Below are positions 54,301-63,762 of a stretch of DNA of 64,000 bases, in pieces. Made by a program: the position numbers and the translations under genes. The notes beneath the pieces are model-generated. The model ran no database searches. It was given only the letters and a program-made list of their open reading frames with translations, and was not told the DNA's origin. Source of the DNA: Primulina eburnea (Eukaryota; Streptophyta; Magnoliopsida; Lamiales; Gesneriaceae); contig NC_133102.1 of the NCBI RefSeq assembly GCF_022965805.1, forward strand, positions 5,154,885-5,218,884. The letters run 5' to 3'. Each line of letters opens with the position of its first letter. The first letter of the stretch is position 1.

Positions 54301-56585
54301 TCTTTCTCCGGGCCGAAATGTCGCTTTTTTTGCTTAATTGGCCGGGACCCTGGGAGGATATTTAGTCTATGCTCGGCCACTTGGGGCGAGATCCCGGTCA
54401 GTTCCTGCTGAGACCAAGCAAAGATATCGGCATTAGTTTTTAAACATTGCAAGAGTTTTACCCGGGTGGTGGCGCAGATGTCCCGAGCTATCCGGATAGT
54501 CTTTCCCGACTCGATCTCCACCGATTCTTGCTCTTCTTCCGTCACAAAGTGTACTTCCCCTTCTCGGGCTTCTTCCTGGTGTTCTTTCCCCTTCCCTTCC
54601 CTTCTTGCCTTCTTCTGATCAATTCGGACTGTTTCTCCATAACATCTTCGAGAAGAGGGCTGGTCGCCCTTGACTTCTCCGACCTGTCCTTTCACTGGGA
54701 ATTTGATCTTTTGGTGGTACGTCGAGGCCACTGCTCTCATTTCATTCATGGCTGGTCTCCCTATGATGACATTATATGAAGATGGGGCGTCCACCACTGT
54801 GAAAGTAGTTATGACAGTTTTTCTCAAGTCTCCAGTGCCCAGAGTCAGGGGTAGAGCAATTTCCCCTTCTGGATACACGGCGTGCCCAGCGAACCCGAAC
54901 AGGGCGGTTTCTACAGTTTCCAGCTGGTATTCATGCAGATCCATTTGGATGAGGGCATCTTTGAAAATAACATTGACAGAGCTCCCATTATCCACGAAAA
55001 TTCTTAACACGTCATAGTTGGCGATGCGGGCCTGAATGACCAGCGCATCATTGTGAGGTAAACTCACTCCTTGGAGATCTTCTGGTCCAAAGCTTATAAT
55101 CGGCTCGTCTCTTCTTTTATTATCAACTTCTAGACACTCCCTCCTACCCCTTGCCTTCCTTGCCCGATTAGAGTCGCCATCAGTAGCTCCCCCTGAAATC
55201 ATTTTGATTACTCCTCGACTCGGAGAAGGATCCTCTCCTCCCACTGGCTTGATTCTCTCTTCCCGGGTACTCGTTTCTCCTCCTCGTCTTCCACTTGAAG
55301 TGCTCATCGTTCTTTGGGGAATATTCAGCGATGAACGTCTGGACAACCAGGGTGGTTGTTTAGATCGTTCTCGTGGTGGGTGAGGCGCGGACATGGGACG
55401 TCTATTAGCATTTCTTCCTAGGACTCGGCACTGATTAGTGTCGTGAGCACAATTTTTATGAAGGGTACAGTACCTTTTTTGTTCTGGCTTGGAGATTCTG
55501 ACCTCTGAACGAGGAGGAAGGACTTCATTTGACCTGCACTCTTGAATCTCTCTGTCCCGAGCCATCTTTAAAGGCACATGGGGGAAATGACCCCCACCAC
55601 TTTTCTTAGGAGCTCTTTCTTCAGTTTTGTAAGTCCGATCTCCTCTTGCTCTTTTCAAGGCCTCTCTTTTCTGGTTTTGCGCTTCTTCCATATTGATGTA
55701 TTTCTCCGCTCGTGACAGGAGATCCTCAAAATTTTCAGGCAGTTTTTTGGTTAAGGATCGGAAGAAATCCCCTTCCCATAACCCTTGCATAAATGCGGTG
55801 GTTTTTGTCTCAGGTGCACAGGTCGGCACATCAAGGGCCACCCGATTGAATCTTTTGAGATAAGCCCTCAGGGTTTCATCTTGCCTTTGCTTTACTTCGA
55901 ATAAACTGAAGGCGGTCTTTTTGTACTTTTTACTGCTGCTAAATTGATGCAAGAACACTTTTTGAAAATCTTCAAAGCAACAGATGCTTTGTGGCGCCAA
56001 CCCTTCAAACCATCTCTGTGCAGAATCGACCAGAGTGGTAAGAAATACTTTACATTTGATTGGGTCTTCATAGCAGTGCAACATGGCCATATTTTCGAAA
56101 CGCGCCAGGTGTTCCTCAGGGTCAGAGCTTCCATCATAATCTTTGATTTTTGCCGACTTGAAATGCCCGGGAAGTGGTTCTCGGACGATGATGTCAGAGA
56201 ATGGGCAGCCTTTGATTACGAAAATACCGCCCTTGGAGACAGCCTGCCCTTCCAATGCTTTCACTTTTTTTCTTAATTCTTCCAATTCTCCAGCGATAGT
56301 GGGGGATTTAGAACCTGCGCTTTCCCTTTCTTCTTCCCTTCTCTCTTCCTCTTGTGCTTGCTTACGCTGCTGTTCATGCTGACTGGCCTGGTGAGAAGCA
56401 GCCTTTTTGGCGTTAGCCATGTTGACAGCATCGGTTATGATTTTCTTCAATTCTTCGGGAGTCAAATGAATGGTGGGTTGAGGATCATTAGGGGGGGGAC
56501 CACCTGCGCCAGAGAGACGTGTATTGTTTTCCTCTGGGGCTCGAGAGGCGTCTTGGTTTGCCTTCCTAGTAGGAGCCATATCCAC
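51372..56585 (-). CDS. Tat gag-pol polyprotein with second (archaeal-type) RNase H
   Basis: One uninterrupted 1,737-codon frame starting 18 bp after the PBS. Domains with rough positions: Gag (about 150-300, YDGSSDPEEHLARFENM, QRWFEGLAP); Arg-rich tail with CTLHKNCAHDTNQC; protease (VDNGSSVNVIF near 528); reverse transcriptase (RMCVDFRDLN near 800, YVDDILIKT near 900); first RNase H in which the usual catalytic Asp region reads VYLSATEIAVSSVL, so it looks inactive; a second RNase H from about 1173 (VFVDGASNIAGCGVG, NNEAEYEAVLAGL, YSDSQLI, NTEADTLAKLA) with its acidic residues; and integrase with H-H-C-C finger (about 1395-1435) and D, D, E (LDIVGP, ISDNG, QTEVTN). A double RNase H is known for the plant Tat clade. 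No stop or frameshift is present. Confidence 0.95.
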   Translation of the reverse strand: MDMAPTRKANQDASRAPEENNTRLSGAGGPPPNDPQPTIHLTPEELKKIITDAVNMANAKKAASHQASQHEQQRKQAQEEERREEERESAGSKSPTIAGELEELRKKVKALEGQAVSKGGIFVIKGCPFSDIIVREPLPGHFKSAKIKDYDGSSDPEEHLARFENMAMLHCYEDPIKCKVFLTTLVDSAQRWFEGLAPQSICCFEDFQKVFLHQFSSSKKYKKTAFSLFEVKQRQDETLRAYLKRFNRVALDVPTCAPETKTTAFMQGLWEGDFFRSLTKKLPENFEDLLSRAEKYINMEEAQNQKREALKRARGDRTYKTEERAPKKSGGGHFPHVPLKMARDREIQECRSNEVLPPRSEVRISKPEQKRYCTLHKNCAHDTNQCRVLGRNANRRPMSAPHPPRERSKQPPWLSRRSSLNIPQRTMSTSSGRRGGETSTREERIKPVGGEDPSPSRGVIKMISGGATDGDSNRARKARGRRECLEVDNKRRDEPIISFGPEDLQGVSLPHNDALVIQARIANYDVLRIFVDNGSSVNVIFKDALIQMDLHEYQLETVETALFGFAGHAVYPEGEIALPLTLGTGDLRKTVITTFTVVDAPSSYNVIIGRPAMNEMRAVASTYHQKIKFPVKGQVGEVKGDQPSSRRCYGETVRIDQKKARREGKGKEHQEEAREGEVHFVTEEEQESVEIESGKTIRIARDICATTRVKLLQCLKTNADIFAWSQQELTGISPQVAEHRLNILPGSRPIKQKKRHFGPEKDKIIEKQVEALLRAGQIREFHFPSWLSNVVLVPKSAGKWRMCVDFRDLNKACPKDCYPLPRIDQLVDSTSGCEILSFLDAYQGYHQIPLATEDQDKASFVTSGGTFCYVVMPFGLKNTGATYQRLMNLVFQKQIGRNIEVYVDDILIKTREVAHFIDDLIETFATLKQYRIKLNPAKCVFGVKSGKFLGFMVTDRGIEVNPEKIRAIMDMPSPQSVRDVQKLTGKIAALSRFISRSAHRSYPFFQVLRKAQKFGWDDNCEQAFQNLKKHLAELPVLAKPEPGEKLWVYLSATEIAVSSVLVKEEGTDQKPVYYVSHALRGAEMRYSELEKIALALVMTARKLRPYFLSHPIVVLTNSPLGRIMTHAEVSGRMIKWTVELGEYDIEYKPRAAIKAQALSDFLTEMIQPEEEKVWRVFVDGASNIAGCGVGVVLISPLEERIKLALRIDFRVTNNEAEYEAVLAGLRAAREIGASRIIIYSDSQLITQQIKGAYEVKNEKMLKYLNLITSQASSFTDWSIEQIPREENTEADTLAKLAASLTEVSTREILYCSKLVSSLEEETPPLREDSWVTPLIEYIKEGKLPEDRTQAVKIRKQVPRFALLNDVLYRRSFQGPLLKCLSGEETEYVLREIHEGCCGEHLGGTALSRKVILAGFWWPQVNQDAARLVQKCQGCQHHSNFPHRPTANMQPISASCPFDQWGLDIVGPFPPVRAQKKFLLVAVDYFSKWVEAEPLARITEDEIMKFLWKNIVCRYGIPRKLISDNGRQFQGKKITSWCQEMKIMQSFTSVAYPQANGQTEVTNRIIVQALKARLQGKGKDWVEELPSVLWAYRTTPRTSTRETPYGLVYGSEAVLPVEIGQSSTRVESYSSNNDLSRALELDLVEEKRDRAVIRMEAYRSRIIKSYNKHVRRSDFHVGDLVMKKVKPVGDVGKLEAKWEGPFKVIRKVSSGTAYYLEDPQGRVLKRPWNAFHLKKYYA

Positions 56586-56602
56586 GTCTTAGGACTCAGA
56601 TT

Positions 56603-56620
56603 TCCCACAGACGGCGCCAA
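56603..56620 (-). promoter_or_regulatory. Tat primer-binding site
   Basis: On the minus strand TTGGCGCCGTCTGTGGGA directly follows the 5' LTR. This PBS is common in Tat/Retand-type elements. Confidence 0.88.
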
Positions 56621-57297
56621 TGATGCCACCCGGGTCGAACAGTGGAGTCGGGTCGGTAACTCTACCAGGTAAGCTATCAAGAATACGGGAAGAAATATGA
56701 GCTAAGACGGCGGACTGGGAAGAAGATTCTTCGTTGACCTTTGAAAGATCTGCCAATAAGAAAAACAACCACGTGAATGGGCGCCGGAGGGGGTCCCCGG
56801 CGTGGCCACTCCGATGCTTAAGTCAGCAGGGTACTCAAACAAGAAACCAATGTAGCCAAGTGATGGCTGTGATATTGGTGTGCAATAAATGAGTGTGTTA
56901 AATGTTCATTAATATCTGAATGAAGGAATAAATGCAAAACCTGGTATTTATAGTGGAGGAAATAATAATGACCTCGTTTTTTGGGACGTGCGCATTAAAT
57001 ATACTAGGGCGGCTGATTATACCCTATTGTTCTGACATGTCAAATCATGTATTGGTCATATCCCATCTGTCCAGTCACTCATTAATGTTAATAGGTCGGC
57101 CGCGTGTATTTCAACATCATTAAATGCCTCCCTCGCTTCGAGATGTCAGAAGAGAAGTCATACCAGAACTCTGGTGCTATGTCCTGAATCAACCACTCGA
57201 GAGATGGGCTGTCCTGACCCGGGCATCGCTCATGGGCCTGACCCATGACCCTAGCATTCCCGGGATCAACTGCCCGGGACATATTGGGGTATCATCA
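56621..57297 (-). repeat. Tat 5' LTR, 677 bp
   Basis: Same length as the 3' LTR, with no difference seen by eye. It carries the minus-strand TATA box (TATAAATA) at 56945-56952, which would drive gag-pol transcription. Confidence 0.95.
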
Positions 57298-57717
57298 AAC
57301 AATAAAAGGTCTTTAGGCTATTCCCAAACTCTCTCAAGTGCTGCTCTCGATTTCACCCTCCTTTTGCAAGAAAAATTTGGCTTAATTTTTTAGTCGAATT
57401 TTTCGTGTTATATCTCTACGCAAAAGTTCTTCTAAATTTCTAGTGCAATTTGGAAGAGAAACAAATCTTCTAGTCGTGGACCTGATTCGGAGATCGAAGA
57501 ACGTTCGTAGAGATTTACAACAAGAACTACGTCCGCTAATACCGGAGTAGTTGGAGTCAAGTGATTTATTCACCAAAGGTATAATTTTCTAAACATCCTA
57601 TGAATGTTTTTTGTTAAAATCATACGAGCGTCCAAACACATCTTGAATGTCAAGATCTAAAATTTTTAAAACTTCCGCTGCGTTTGGACACGTAGAAAAC
57701 CGAGATCCAACAACATG

Positions 57718-58185
57718 GACCTAAGCCCATCCATGGTCATCCTCATACTAGAGACCATGAGTAGCCTTGAAGCTATGCCCTCGAATACGGTTCTATCCAC
57801 GCAAGTGCGCGTACATGTATATTTGCCAATACACAAGCCCAAACCGCATAAAATAACGTGAATAAGCAAGTATATTTAATCAATTTACTTGCTACAAAAA
57901 TTGGGACGAGGGTAACATACAAATATAGTTAATAATTTATTAACATATATAAGTTAAATGGCTTTTGCTGGAAACCAAGATTTTTATTTTTATTACAACA
58001 CATGTGGGGAGGAGAGATCGAACTTGGAGATGAAAGCTAGCTAATCTGACGAGGTAACAAGCCCAATCTCGTTGGGAACCAAGATTTTGAGACCTTTTTT
58101 TTATGAGAAAATAGTAGAATACATTCAAAAAAATATTAGTATATTATGAAAATTTCCTTAAGTGTTATTTTTCACCAAAAAATAA
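57718..58185. other. Flanking sequence right of the retrotransposon stack
   Basis: No gene supported. Before the outer LTR landed at ACATG this stretch was continuous with 31488. Confidence 0.45.
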
Positions 58186-58345
58186 GTCAAAACTTTGTGT
58201 TAAACGGTCTTACGGATCGTATTTTGTGAGACGTATCTCTTATTTGGACAATCTATGAAAAAAGTATTACTTGTTAGCTAAAAGTATAATTTTTTATTGT
58301 GAATATTGGTAAGATTGACTCTTCTCACATATAAATATTTGATAT
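58186..58345. mobile_element. MULE-type MITE copy 10, right end lost
   Basis: AAAACTTTGTGTTAAACGGT and GTATTTTGTGAGACGTATCT follow the family, as does the central ACTTGTTAGCTAAAAGTAT. It fades after CTTCTCACATATAAATATTT. Confidence 0.7.
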
Positions 58346-58518
58346 ACGCTAAAAAAATAATGGCGTCAAAAGATACCAAAATGAAAATGAAAACGAAAAC
58401 GAAAACGTAGCTATCTAAGTGCGTGGATGAAATAAAAAGTTGGGAAATCCATCGATGCGAGTGCCAATGTAGACTTCTACGAGATGCAGCAATGGTGGGA
58501 AATTAAATTAAAATCAAA

Positions 58519-58526
58519 TATAAAAA
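58519..58526 (+). promoter_or_regulatory. Candidate TATA box of ERF3
   Basis: TATAAAAA lies about 150 bp upstream of the ATG at 58672, in otherwise AT-rich sequence, so this is a moderate call. Confidence 0.45.
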
Positions 58527-58671
58527 TAATTCCTTTCCCCTTTCACACACGGTGGAGCGCGCGAATAAATTAGCTGATTATTATTGCAATCAGATCTCTC
58601 TTGTTTCTTTATGAGCTCTGTTTGATCTGTAGAAATCGATCATTTTTGTGGGTTTCCTTTCGTTTTGAGCC

Positions 58672-59355
58672 ATGCCGAGAGGGAGGGTTGCTGCGAGGCA
58701 GGCGGCGGCGGATGGTGGACAAGCTAACGGATCTGGAGGATCTAAGGAGATCAGATTCCGTGGTGTTAGAAAGAGGCCTTGGGGAAGGTTTGCGGCGGAG
58801 ATCAGGGACCCTTGGAAGAAGACCCGCGTGTGGCTTGGAACCTTTGATTCTGCAGAGGATGCCGCGCGGGCTTACGACGCCGCCGCGCTTTCTCTCCGCG
58901 GGGCGAAGGCGAGGACGAACTTCGGCCTGCCAGATAACGGCAATGGTTACCCTGATTTCAATCCTCAAAACCCTATTCTAGCTCGAATCGATGCGAACCC
59001 TAACGTTCCTTTCTCGAATTCGCGGTTCTACCCTCGGGAGCACCAGATAATTGCGCAGCAGAGGCCCACCTCCAGCGGGATGAGCAGCACCGTGGAGTCG
59101 TTCAGTGGGCCCCGCCAGCTGCCCCCGCCGCCGCCTCGGTTTGTACAGCGGAGAAGGAATCCTTCATTGCCGCCGATGGCTCCAGATGATTGTCATAGCG
59201 ATTGTGATTCCTCGTCCTCGGTTGTTGATGACGCCGGATGTGACATAGTTTCCTCTTGTAAAAAGCCCCTGCCTTTCGACCTTAACATGCCGCCGCCCGT
59301 GGATGCCTCCGCAGCAGACCTCGACGAGGTCTATTGCACAGCTCTCCGGCTCTGA
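58672..59355 (+). CDS. ERF3: ERF3-like AP2/ERF transcriptional repressor
   Basis: Intronless, 227 aa. A single AP2/ERF domain spans about 28-85 ([36 protein letters not shown]). It has the Ala and Asp at the positions typical of the ERF subfamily, which binds GCC boxes. Further conserved blocks are [18 protein letters not shown] and [18 protein letters not shown]. The EAR repression motif FDLNMPPP sits at 202-209, before a family-typical CTALRL end. Together these point to Arabidopsis/tobacco ERF3-type proteins of group VIII, nuclear repressors of ethylene and stress-responsive genes. The start is supported by the family's Met-x-Arg-Gly-Arg beginning and by GCC ATG context. The 57-58% GC coding sequence stands out from its AT-rich flanks. 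Confidence 0.92.
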   Translation: MPRGRVAARQAAADGGQANGSGGSKEIRFRGVRKRPWGRFAAEIRDPWKKTRVWLGTFDSAEDAARAYDAAALSLRGAKARTNFGLPDNGNGYPDFNPQNPILARIDANPNVPFSNSRFYPREHQIIAQQRPTSSGMSSTVESFSGPRQLPPPPPRFVQRRRNPSLPPMAPDDCHSDCDSSSSVVDDAGCDIVSSCKKPLPFDLNMPPPVDASAADLDEVYCTALRL

Positions 59356-61928
59356 GCTATACCCGGCAACGAAGATCTTGTCTTGTGGAAGAAACCCATT
59401 GGGTTTAAATTAAATTACCGAATTTTCTTTTATTTTTTTCCTTTTTTTACTTGGGAAAAAACGAAAAAAGAAAGAGAAAATATGAGAGAAGAATGCTTGT
59501 AGAAAAGTGGTGAAGATCAAGATGTTACATTCTTTAGGTTTCGTCTTCTATGAGTATCTGTTGTTTGAAGTGAATTACATGTTTTAATCCTATAAACTTC
59601 AATTTTATGATCCATATGCATAGAAGATAGTACGGTGTGTTTTCATTGTTGTTCAATGATATTGTCAATTTTTTATGCTGTCTTATATATGGATAAAAAT
59701 CCTTTGTATTTGAAGTTCAATTTTGTGAGCATATGACTCCGTGAAGAATCGAGTTTGATCTGTTCTCGTGCGGGCCTTGTGTCGTTTTTTTATATATTGG
59801 TGTAACAAGACTAGTTACCTATTTGTGAGGTAAAACTCCAGTCTATGCGGACACACATATCTGTCTAATCTGGTTTCATGTTGGATGTAATCGGGGTTCT
59901 AGAGTTTGCGTAATCATCTACATGTATGTGTCATATGCTCTGACTTTGCGATGGTGAGTTGAAATTTAGGTTATACAACCTTGCAAGCTCATTATCATTG
60001 TTCAAATCATCAATCTGCATTATTCATCTTGTTGTCTAGAACCTTATACGTTCCTTGAGACTATCTCAATCCAGTTTCAAGCGCAAGGATTGACGGCGAT
60101 GAGTTGCATTTTTTTCCTTGCTTTTTATGCATCACACTTATGTTCTGATCACATCTTTTATTAGAATTGCAACGCCTTTTACGTTGTGTTTGTATCTATG
60201 TTAGCAAAGTATAACAAAAGAGGTTCCAACAGAATTGGTGCATCTATGTTCACTTGGTTTTTGTATCACTTTAACCGGCTGCTTTTTTTTTTTTTTGGGT
60301 CAATTATTATTCATCAATATGCTGTGACAACCTTATATTTGTTCATTAGATCTAGTGAACTACATGTGTGTATTAGGTGTCGCCTGAGATTAAATCGATC
60401 GATATAGTGACATTTTTGTAAATGATCGGCTATTGACGTCTTGCCATTGGTTTCTCATTTGTCGATAGTGGATCGGAAATCTAAATCAATGCATTTACCT
60501 TAAGTTCCCTTATGTTTACTTTTTCTTTCTTTCAAGGCATCAAATGGACTGTGAATCCATTTAATCAATGTGTTGGTTGCCGGAATGTCGGTTGTGAGGA
60601 TGACAATTCCTTTAAGAAGAGAGAAGAAGATAGCTTACACTTTTTAAGTTTTGTGGCATGCTTAACTATTCATGGCGTTCTCTGATTCTTTCTAGTATTC
60701 GTGGGTACCACAGCACTCCCAAAACTACGCCAGTTGAGGGGGGGTTGGGTTGTGCAGAATGCTTGTTGCTGCAAGGCATATTGTACTTCACTTTAGTGTT
60801 TTCTATTTGTCAACAGCTTGCTCTTGATCTATGCTCCAAACAGCAAACCAAGACTTCCAAGATCTCACCTTGGCACGCGAAAACGATCGAGCTCATTTGT
60901 AAAGAACGATAGTCTCGTTAACTATCAGCTCTGTTTCCAGGTTTGTGGATCTTGTTTCTTCATGCAAGTTTGATACTTAAATCGGTTTAGCCGTTTCTCA
61001 ACTGGTACAAATTGGCTTTGTTCTTATGCGTATACAATCGTTCTGGATCCATTTTTTCCGACAACTCGTTCCAATTTCGGTTTGTTATATAACCAAAAAA
61101 ATAATCTTTGTTACGTCCTTACATGTTTCCAATCGATGAAAATTTTTATTTATTGTTTCCGACAATCCAATTTTTTTTTTATCACAAGCCTTACAAGAGT
61201 TCATTAACCTCGAGAAATGTTTTTCTGGTATTTGACGAATTTTTCAAATTTGAAGAAGTATCTATTCAAAAACATATGCTATATTTGACGTGGTCAGAGT
61301 TTGTTGCAAATGAGTTTCATTTCATATCTCGTCTTAAATTTGAGATTTTGGTGTCAACGAATTATAAGTTATTGATGGCCGATTACGATATTTTAATCAA
61401 ATCTAATACGACAAGTCCATGTCTCTAAGTATGATATAGTATAATTAATACAAGGGTAATCCTAAAAAAATTTCAAAGTTCGAATTCTATTAATTTATTT
61501 ACTGATTCAATAAGTGAGACAATTAAAAGATTTAATTTTGCAAATTGTATATGACTTTTATTATGTATTAAAGCTACACAATTGAATGACGATTCAGGGT
61601 TCTGAGAATTTGAATTATTTGCATTTCATTGGATCTTCGTATATTATAATTATAAAATATATAATTTAATTATCAAAGTGATACTACGGAGAACTCCGGC
61701 CTTGTAAAACTCGAGTGGCAAAGCAAACTCGTTCGTCAATAAAATCGAGCCAACTGTAAAATCTATTTGAGGGAAAAAAAGGTTAAAATTCGTCGAATGT
61801 CAAGATCAAATCAAGGAACGTCCAACAATTAGAGTAAGAGAGTGAGCGATTGTTTAAAAGTTTATGATTTCATATTCATATTAATTTTTTTTCCAATGAA
61901 TGAGTAGTAGAAAGTTACTTAATGATTT
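59356..61928 (+). other. 3' flank of ERF3 and intergenic DNA
   Basis: The first few hundred bases are probably the ERF3 3' UTR. No other gene, RNA or mobile-element boundary is supported. Short frames at 60658 and 61108 show no domain and poor coding character. Confidence 0.45.
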
Positions 61929-61936
61929 AACTAACT

Positions 61937-62735
61937 TAGGGGTGTCAATTCAGGTGGTCGGGTCGGGTCGAACAATAGTATTATTCAAATATTGCTCAAC
62001 CCGATCTTGAACCAACTCGAAAACTCTCAACCCGAACCTGAACCTAAATCAACCCGATCAACTCGTGTAACTTGATTTCGATTTTTTTTAATTTTTAAAA
62101 GAAAATTAAATAAAATTCAAAAAAAATTAATTTAAACACATAATAACAAGACAAAAACTTGTGTGAGACGGTCTTACGGGTCGTATTTGGGAGACGGATC
62201 TATTATTTGGGTCACCCATGAAAAAGTATTACTTTTTATGCTAAGAGTATTACTTTTTATTGTGAATATGGATAAGGTTGACCCGTCTCACAGATTATGA
62301 TTCGTGAGACGGTCTCACGTGAGACACGCTCTAATAACAAATATATCTCCCATATATATGATTTAAATTTGAAGTCTAATTGTAAAAAGATAAAATATAT
62401 TTACTAAATCAAATAAATAATTATTTAAAAAATAAAAAATATTCAAAATAAATACTAAATTATGAAAATTTATGATATAAAATATACAATAAATATTTTT
62501 CAGTAATACAATATATAAAAATGTAGCAATATTTATTAATTATTTTTTTAAAAAAAATTTAAATTTTCTAGTCAATCCGGGTTGACCCGAACCCAACACT
62601 ACCCAACCCGATCGTGTTTTTCAGGTCAGCTATCGGGTCCAACCCGATCTGACCCGAATTCGAAAACCATAAACCTGATTTTTCCGGGTTGAATTATATC
62701 GAATTGGTAGGTCGTGTCTAATTTTGACATCTCTA
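61937..62735. mobile_element. hAT-type MITE (about 0.8 kb) with a nested MULE-MITE
   Basis: The ends TAGGGGTGTCAA and TTGACATCTCTA are inverted repeats with two mismatches. Flanks AACTAACT (61929-61936) and AACTAGCT (62736-62743) form an 8-bp TSD with one mismatch. Inner subterminal blocks rich in CAACCCGA and TCGGGTTG are also inverted. No transposase. A 182-bp MULE-MITE is inserted at 62150. Confidence 0.82.
62150..62331. mobile_element. MULE-type MITE copy 11, nested in the hAT MITE
   Basis: GACAAAAACTTGTGTGAGAC to GTGAGACACGCTC, with a perfect 9-bp TSD TAATAACAA (62141-62149 and 62332-62340). It is among the best preserved copies here. Confidence 0.92.
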
Positions 62736-62743
62736 AACTAGCT

Positions 62744-63050
62744 AGTGTAAGTTATAAACACGGTTTGAATATTTATTACTATAAAAAAAAAAGCTGTTAC
62801 AGATTTCATTGTCATAAAAAAATCATTAATACTTGTAAGTCTTAATAATTAATAATAATAATTTGGAAATATATATGTATAAATATATATGTATGTATAT
62901 AATGTTGAAATTTGCATAAATAATAGGTAATAATAATTTTGATTGAAAATAATAATAATAGAGCATATAGCTGGCTGGATGATAGGAGGACAAGGACATA
63001 TGATTCTTGCCCCCGCGCTTCACTTTATATCTTGTTACCTCGGTCATCTG
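62744..63050. other. AT-rich stretch upstream of MAP65
   Basis: Likely promoter region of the next gene. No ORF supported. Confidence 0.4.
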
Positions 63051-63153
63051 GTGTCAGTCTTCAACTCATTCCTTCCACTGGGACAAAAATAAAGTAAGCA
63101 TACTCAGATCTCACTCGAAATCCGCATAAAGCCGACCCTTGTAGTACAATCCG

Positions 63154-63752
63154 GTAAGCATTGGTCTTCCTCGTTGTTTTTCCTTGAGTTTTAGCGGAGA
63201 AGTTGAGTAATGACGTGTGCTATTCAGGGTGCGATTTACTTTGATTTGAAAATCTCTTTTATTTCGTCAGAAATGGTTTATTATGGAGATCTGTGTGTTT
63301 TGAAGTTTCCCGTGACTTATTATTTTTTGTGGTGGAATGTAGATTGCGGTGTTTCTGAATTTATGCTTTTTTTTTTTGTCAACGTGGGGTTTTTGTGGTG
63401 TTGCTTGATCGAGAGTGGGTTTTTGTTTTAGTGTTTTTTTTGCTGAAATGTCGTTCCAAGTTGGATTGAATTGTGTTTAAGGCATTAATTTGGTTTCCTT
63501 CTATTTGTAGCTTTATCTCGATGAAGTAAAGATCAAATCACGTTTCTTGAGTTTTATGTTAAGTTGTGGGTTGAGTTGGAGCTTGAGTTTCTCTGGATTT
63601 CATTTCAGTGCGAGAATTATTTTTGTTCATATCGGGCGTGAGGCATTTCTTTTTATTATGGCTGTATTGTTCTTGTGTGTGTGCGATGAATCTTTTATGC
63701 AAAACAATGAGACTGATGATGCAGTATAATTCTTTATAATGTTTTCTTTTAG
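63154..63752 (+). other. Probable 5'-UTR intron of MAP65
   Basis: The donor GTAAGC at 63154 follows a short non-coding exon. The acceptor TTCTTTTAG ends at 63752, ten bases before the ATG. The T-rich, A-poor sequence between fits a leader intron. Short frames inside it are not coding. Confidence 0.5.
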
Positions 63753-63762
63753 CCATAGTATA

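Larger units (their letters stand above)
45363..57297 (-). mobile_element. Tat-type Ty3/gypsy retrotransposon, 11.9 kb, reverse orientation
   Basis: A perfect 5-bp TSD AACAA (45358-45362 and 57298-57302) flanks two 677-bp LTRs with no differences that I can see. Order on the minus strand: 5' LTR (56621-57297), PBS, gag-pol, 54-bp tandem repeat, a 5-kb region carrying three genes on the opposite strand, PPT, 3' LTR (45363-46039). A second, archaeal-type RNase H and the antisense ORFs indicate the Tat lineage. Intact pol with matching LTRs points to a very recent insertion. Confidence 0.93.
31489..57712 (+). mobile_element. Outer LTR (about 2.25 kb, copia-like) split by two full gypsy elements
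   Basis: The left end TGTTAGAGTAGATGCCC (31489) and right end GAGATCCAACA (57712) are flanked by the same 5-bp TSD ACATG (31484-31488 and 57713-57717). Removing the Athila element, the Tat element and their TSDs leaves about 2,247 bp. This is a solo LTR in three pieces: 31489-32338, 44376-45362 and 57303-57712. The CTTCCGCTGCGTTTGG block just before CCAACA is the usual 3' end of many Ty1/copia LTRs, so a copia origin is likely. No copia coding sequence remains. Confidence 0.85.

Noticed and set aside
58601..58981. Plus frame 58601-58981 and minus frame 58609-58968 over ERF3
   Set aside because: Both overlap the AP2 domain in other frames and owe their length to its GC-rich codons.
61108..61428. 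106-aa frame downstream of ERF3
   Set aside because: AT-rich, Phe/Leu/Ser-biased, no domain, no promoter or splice context.
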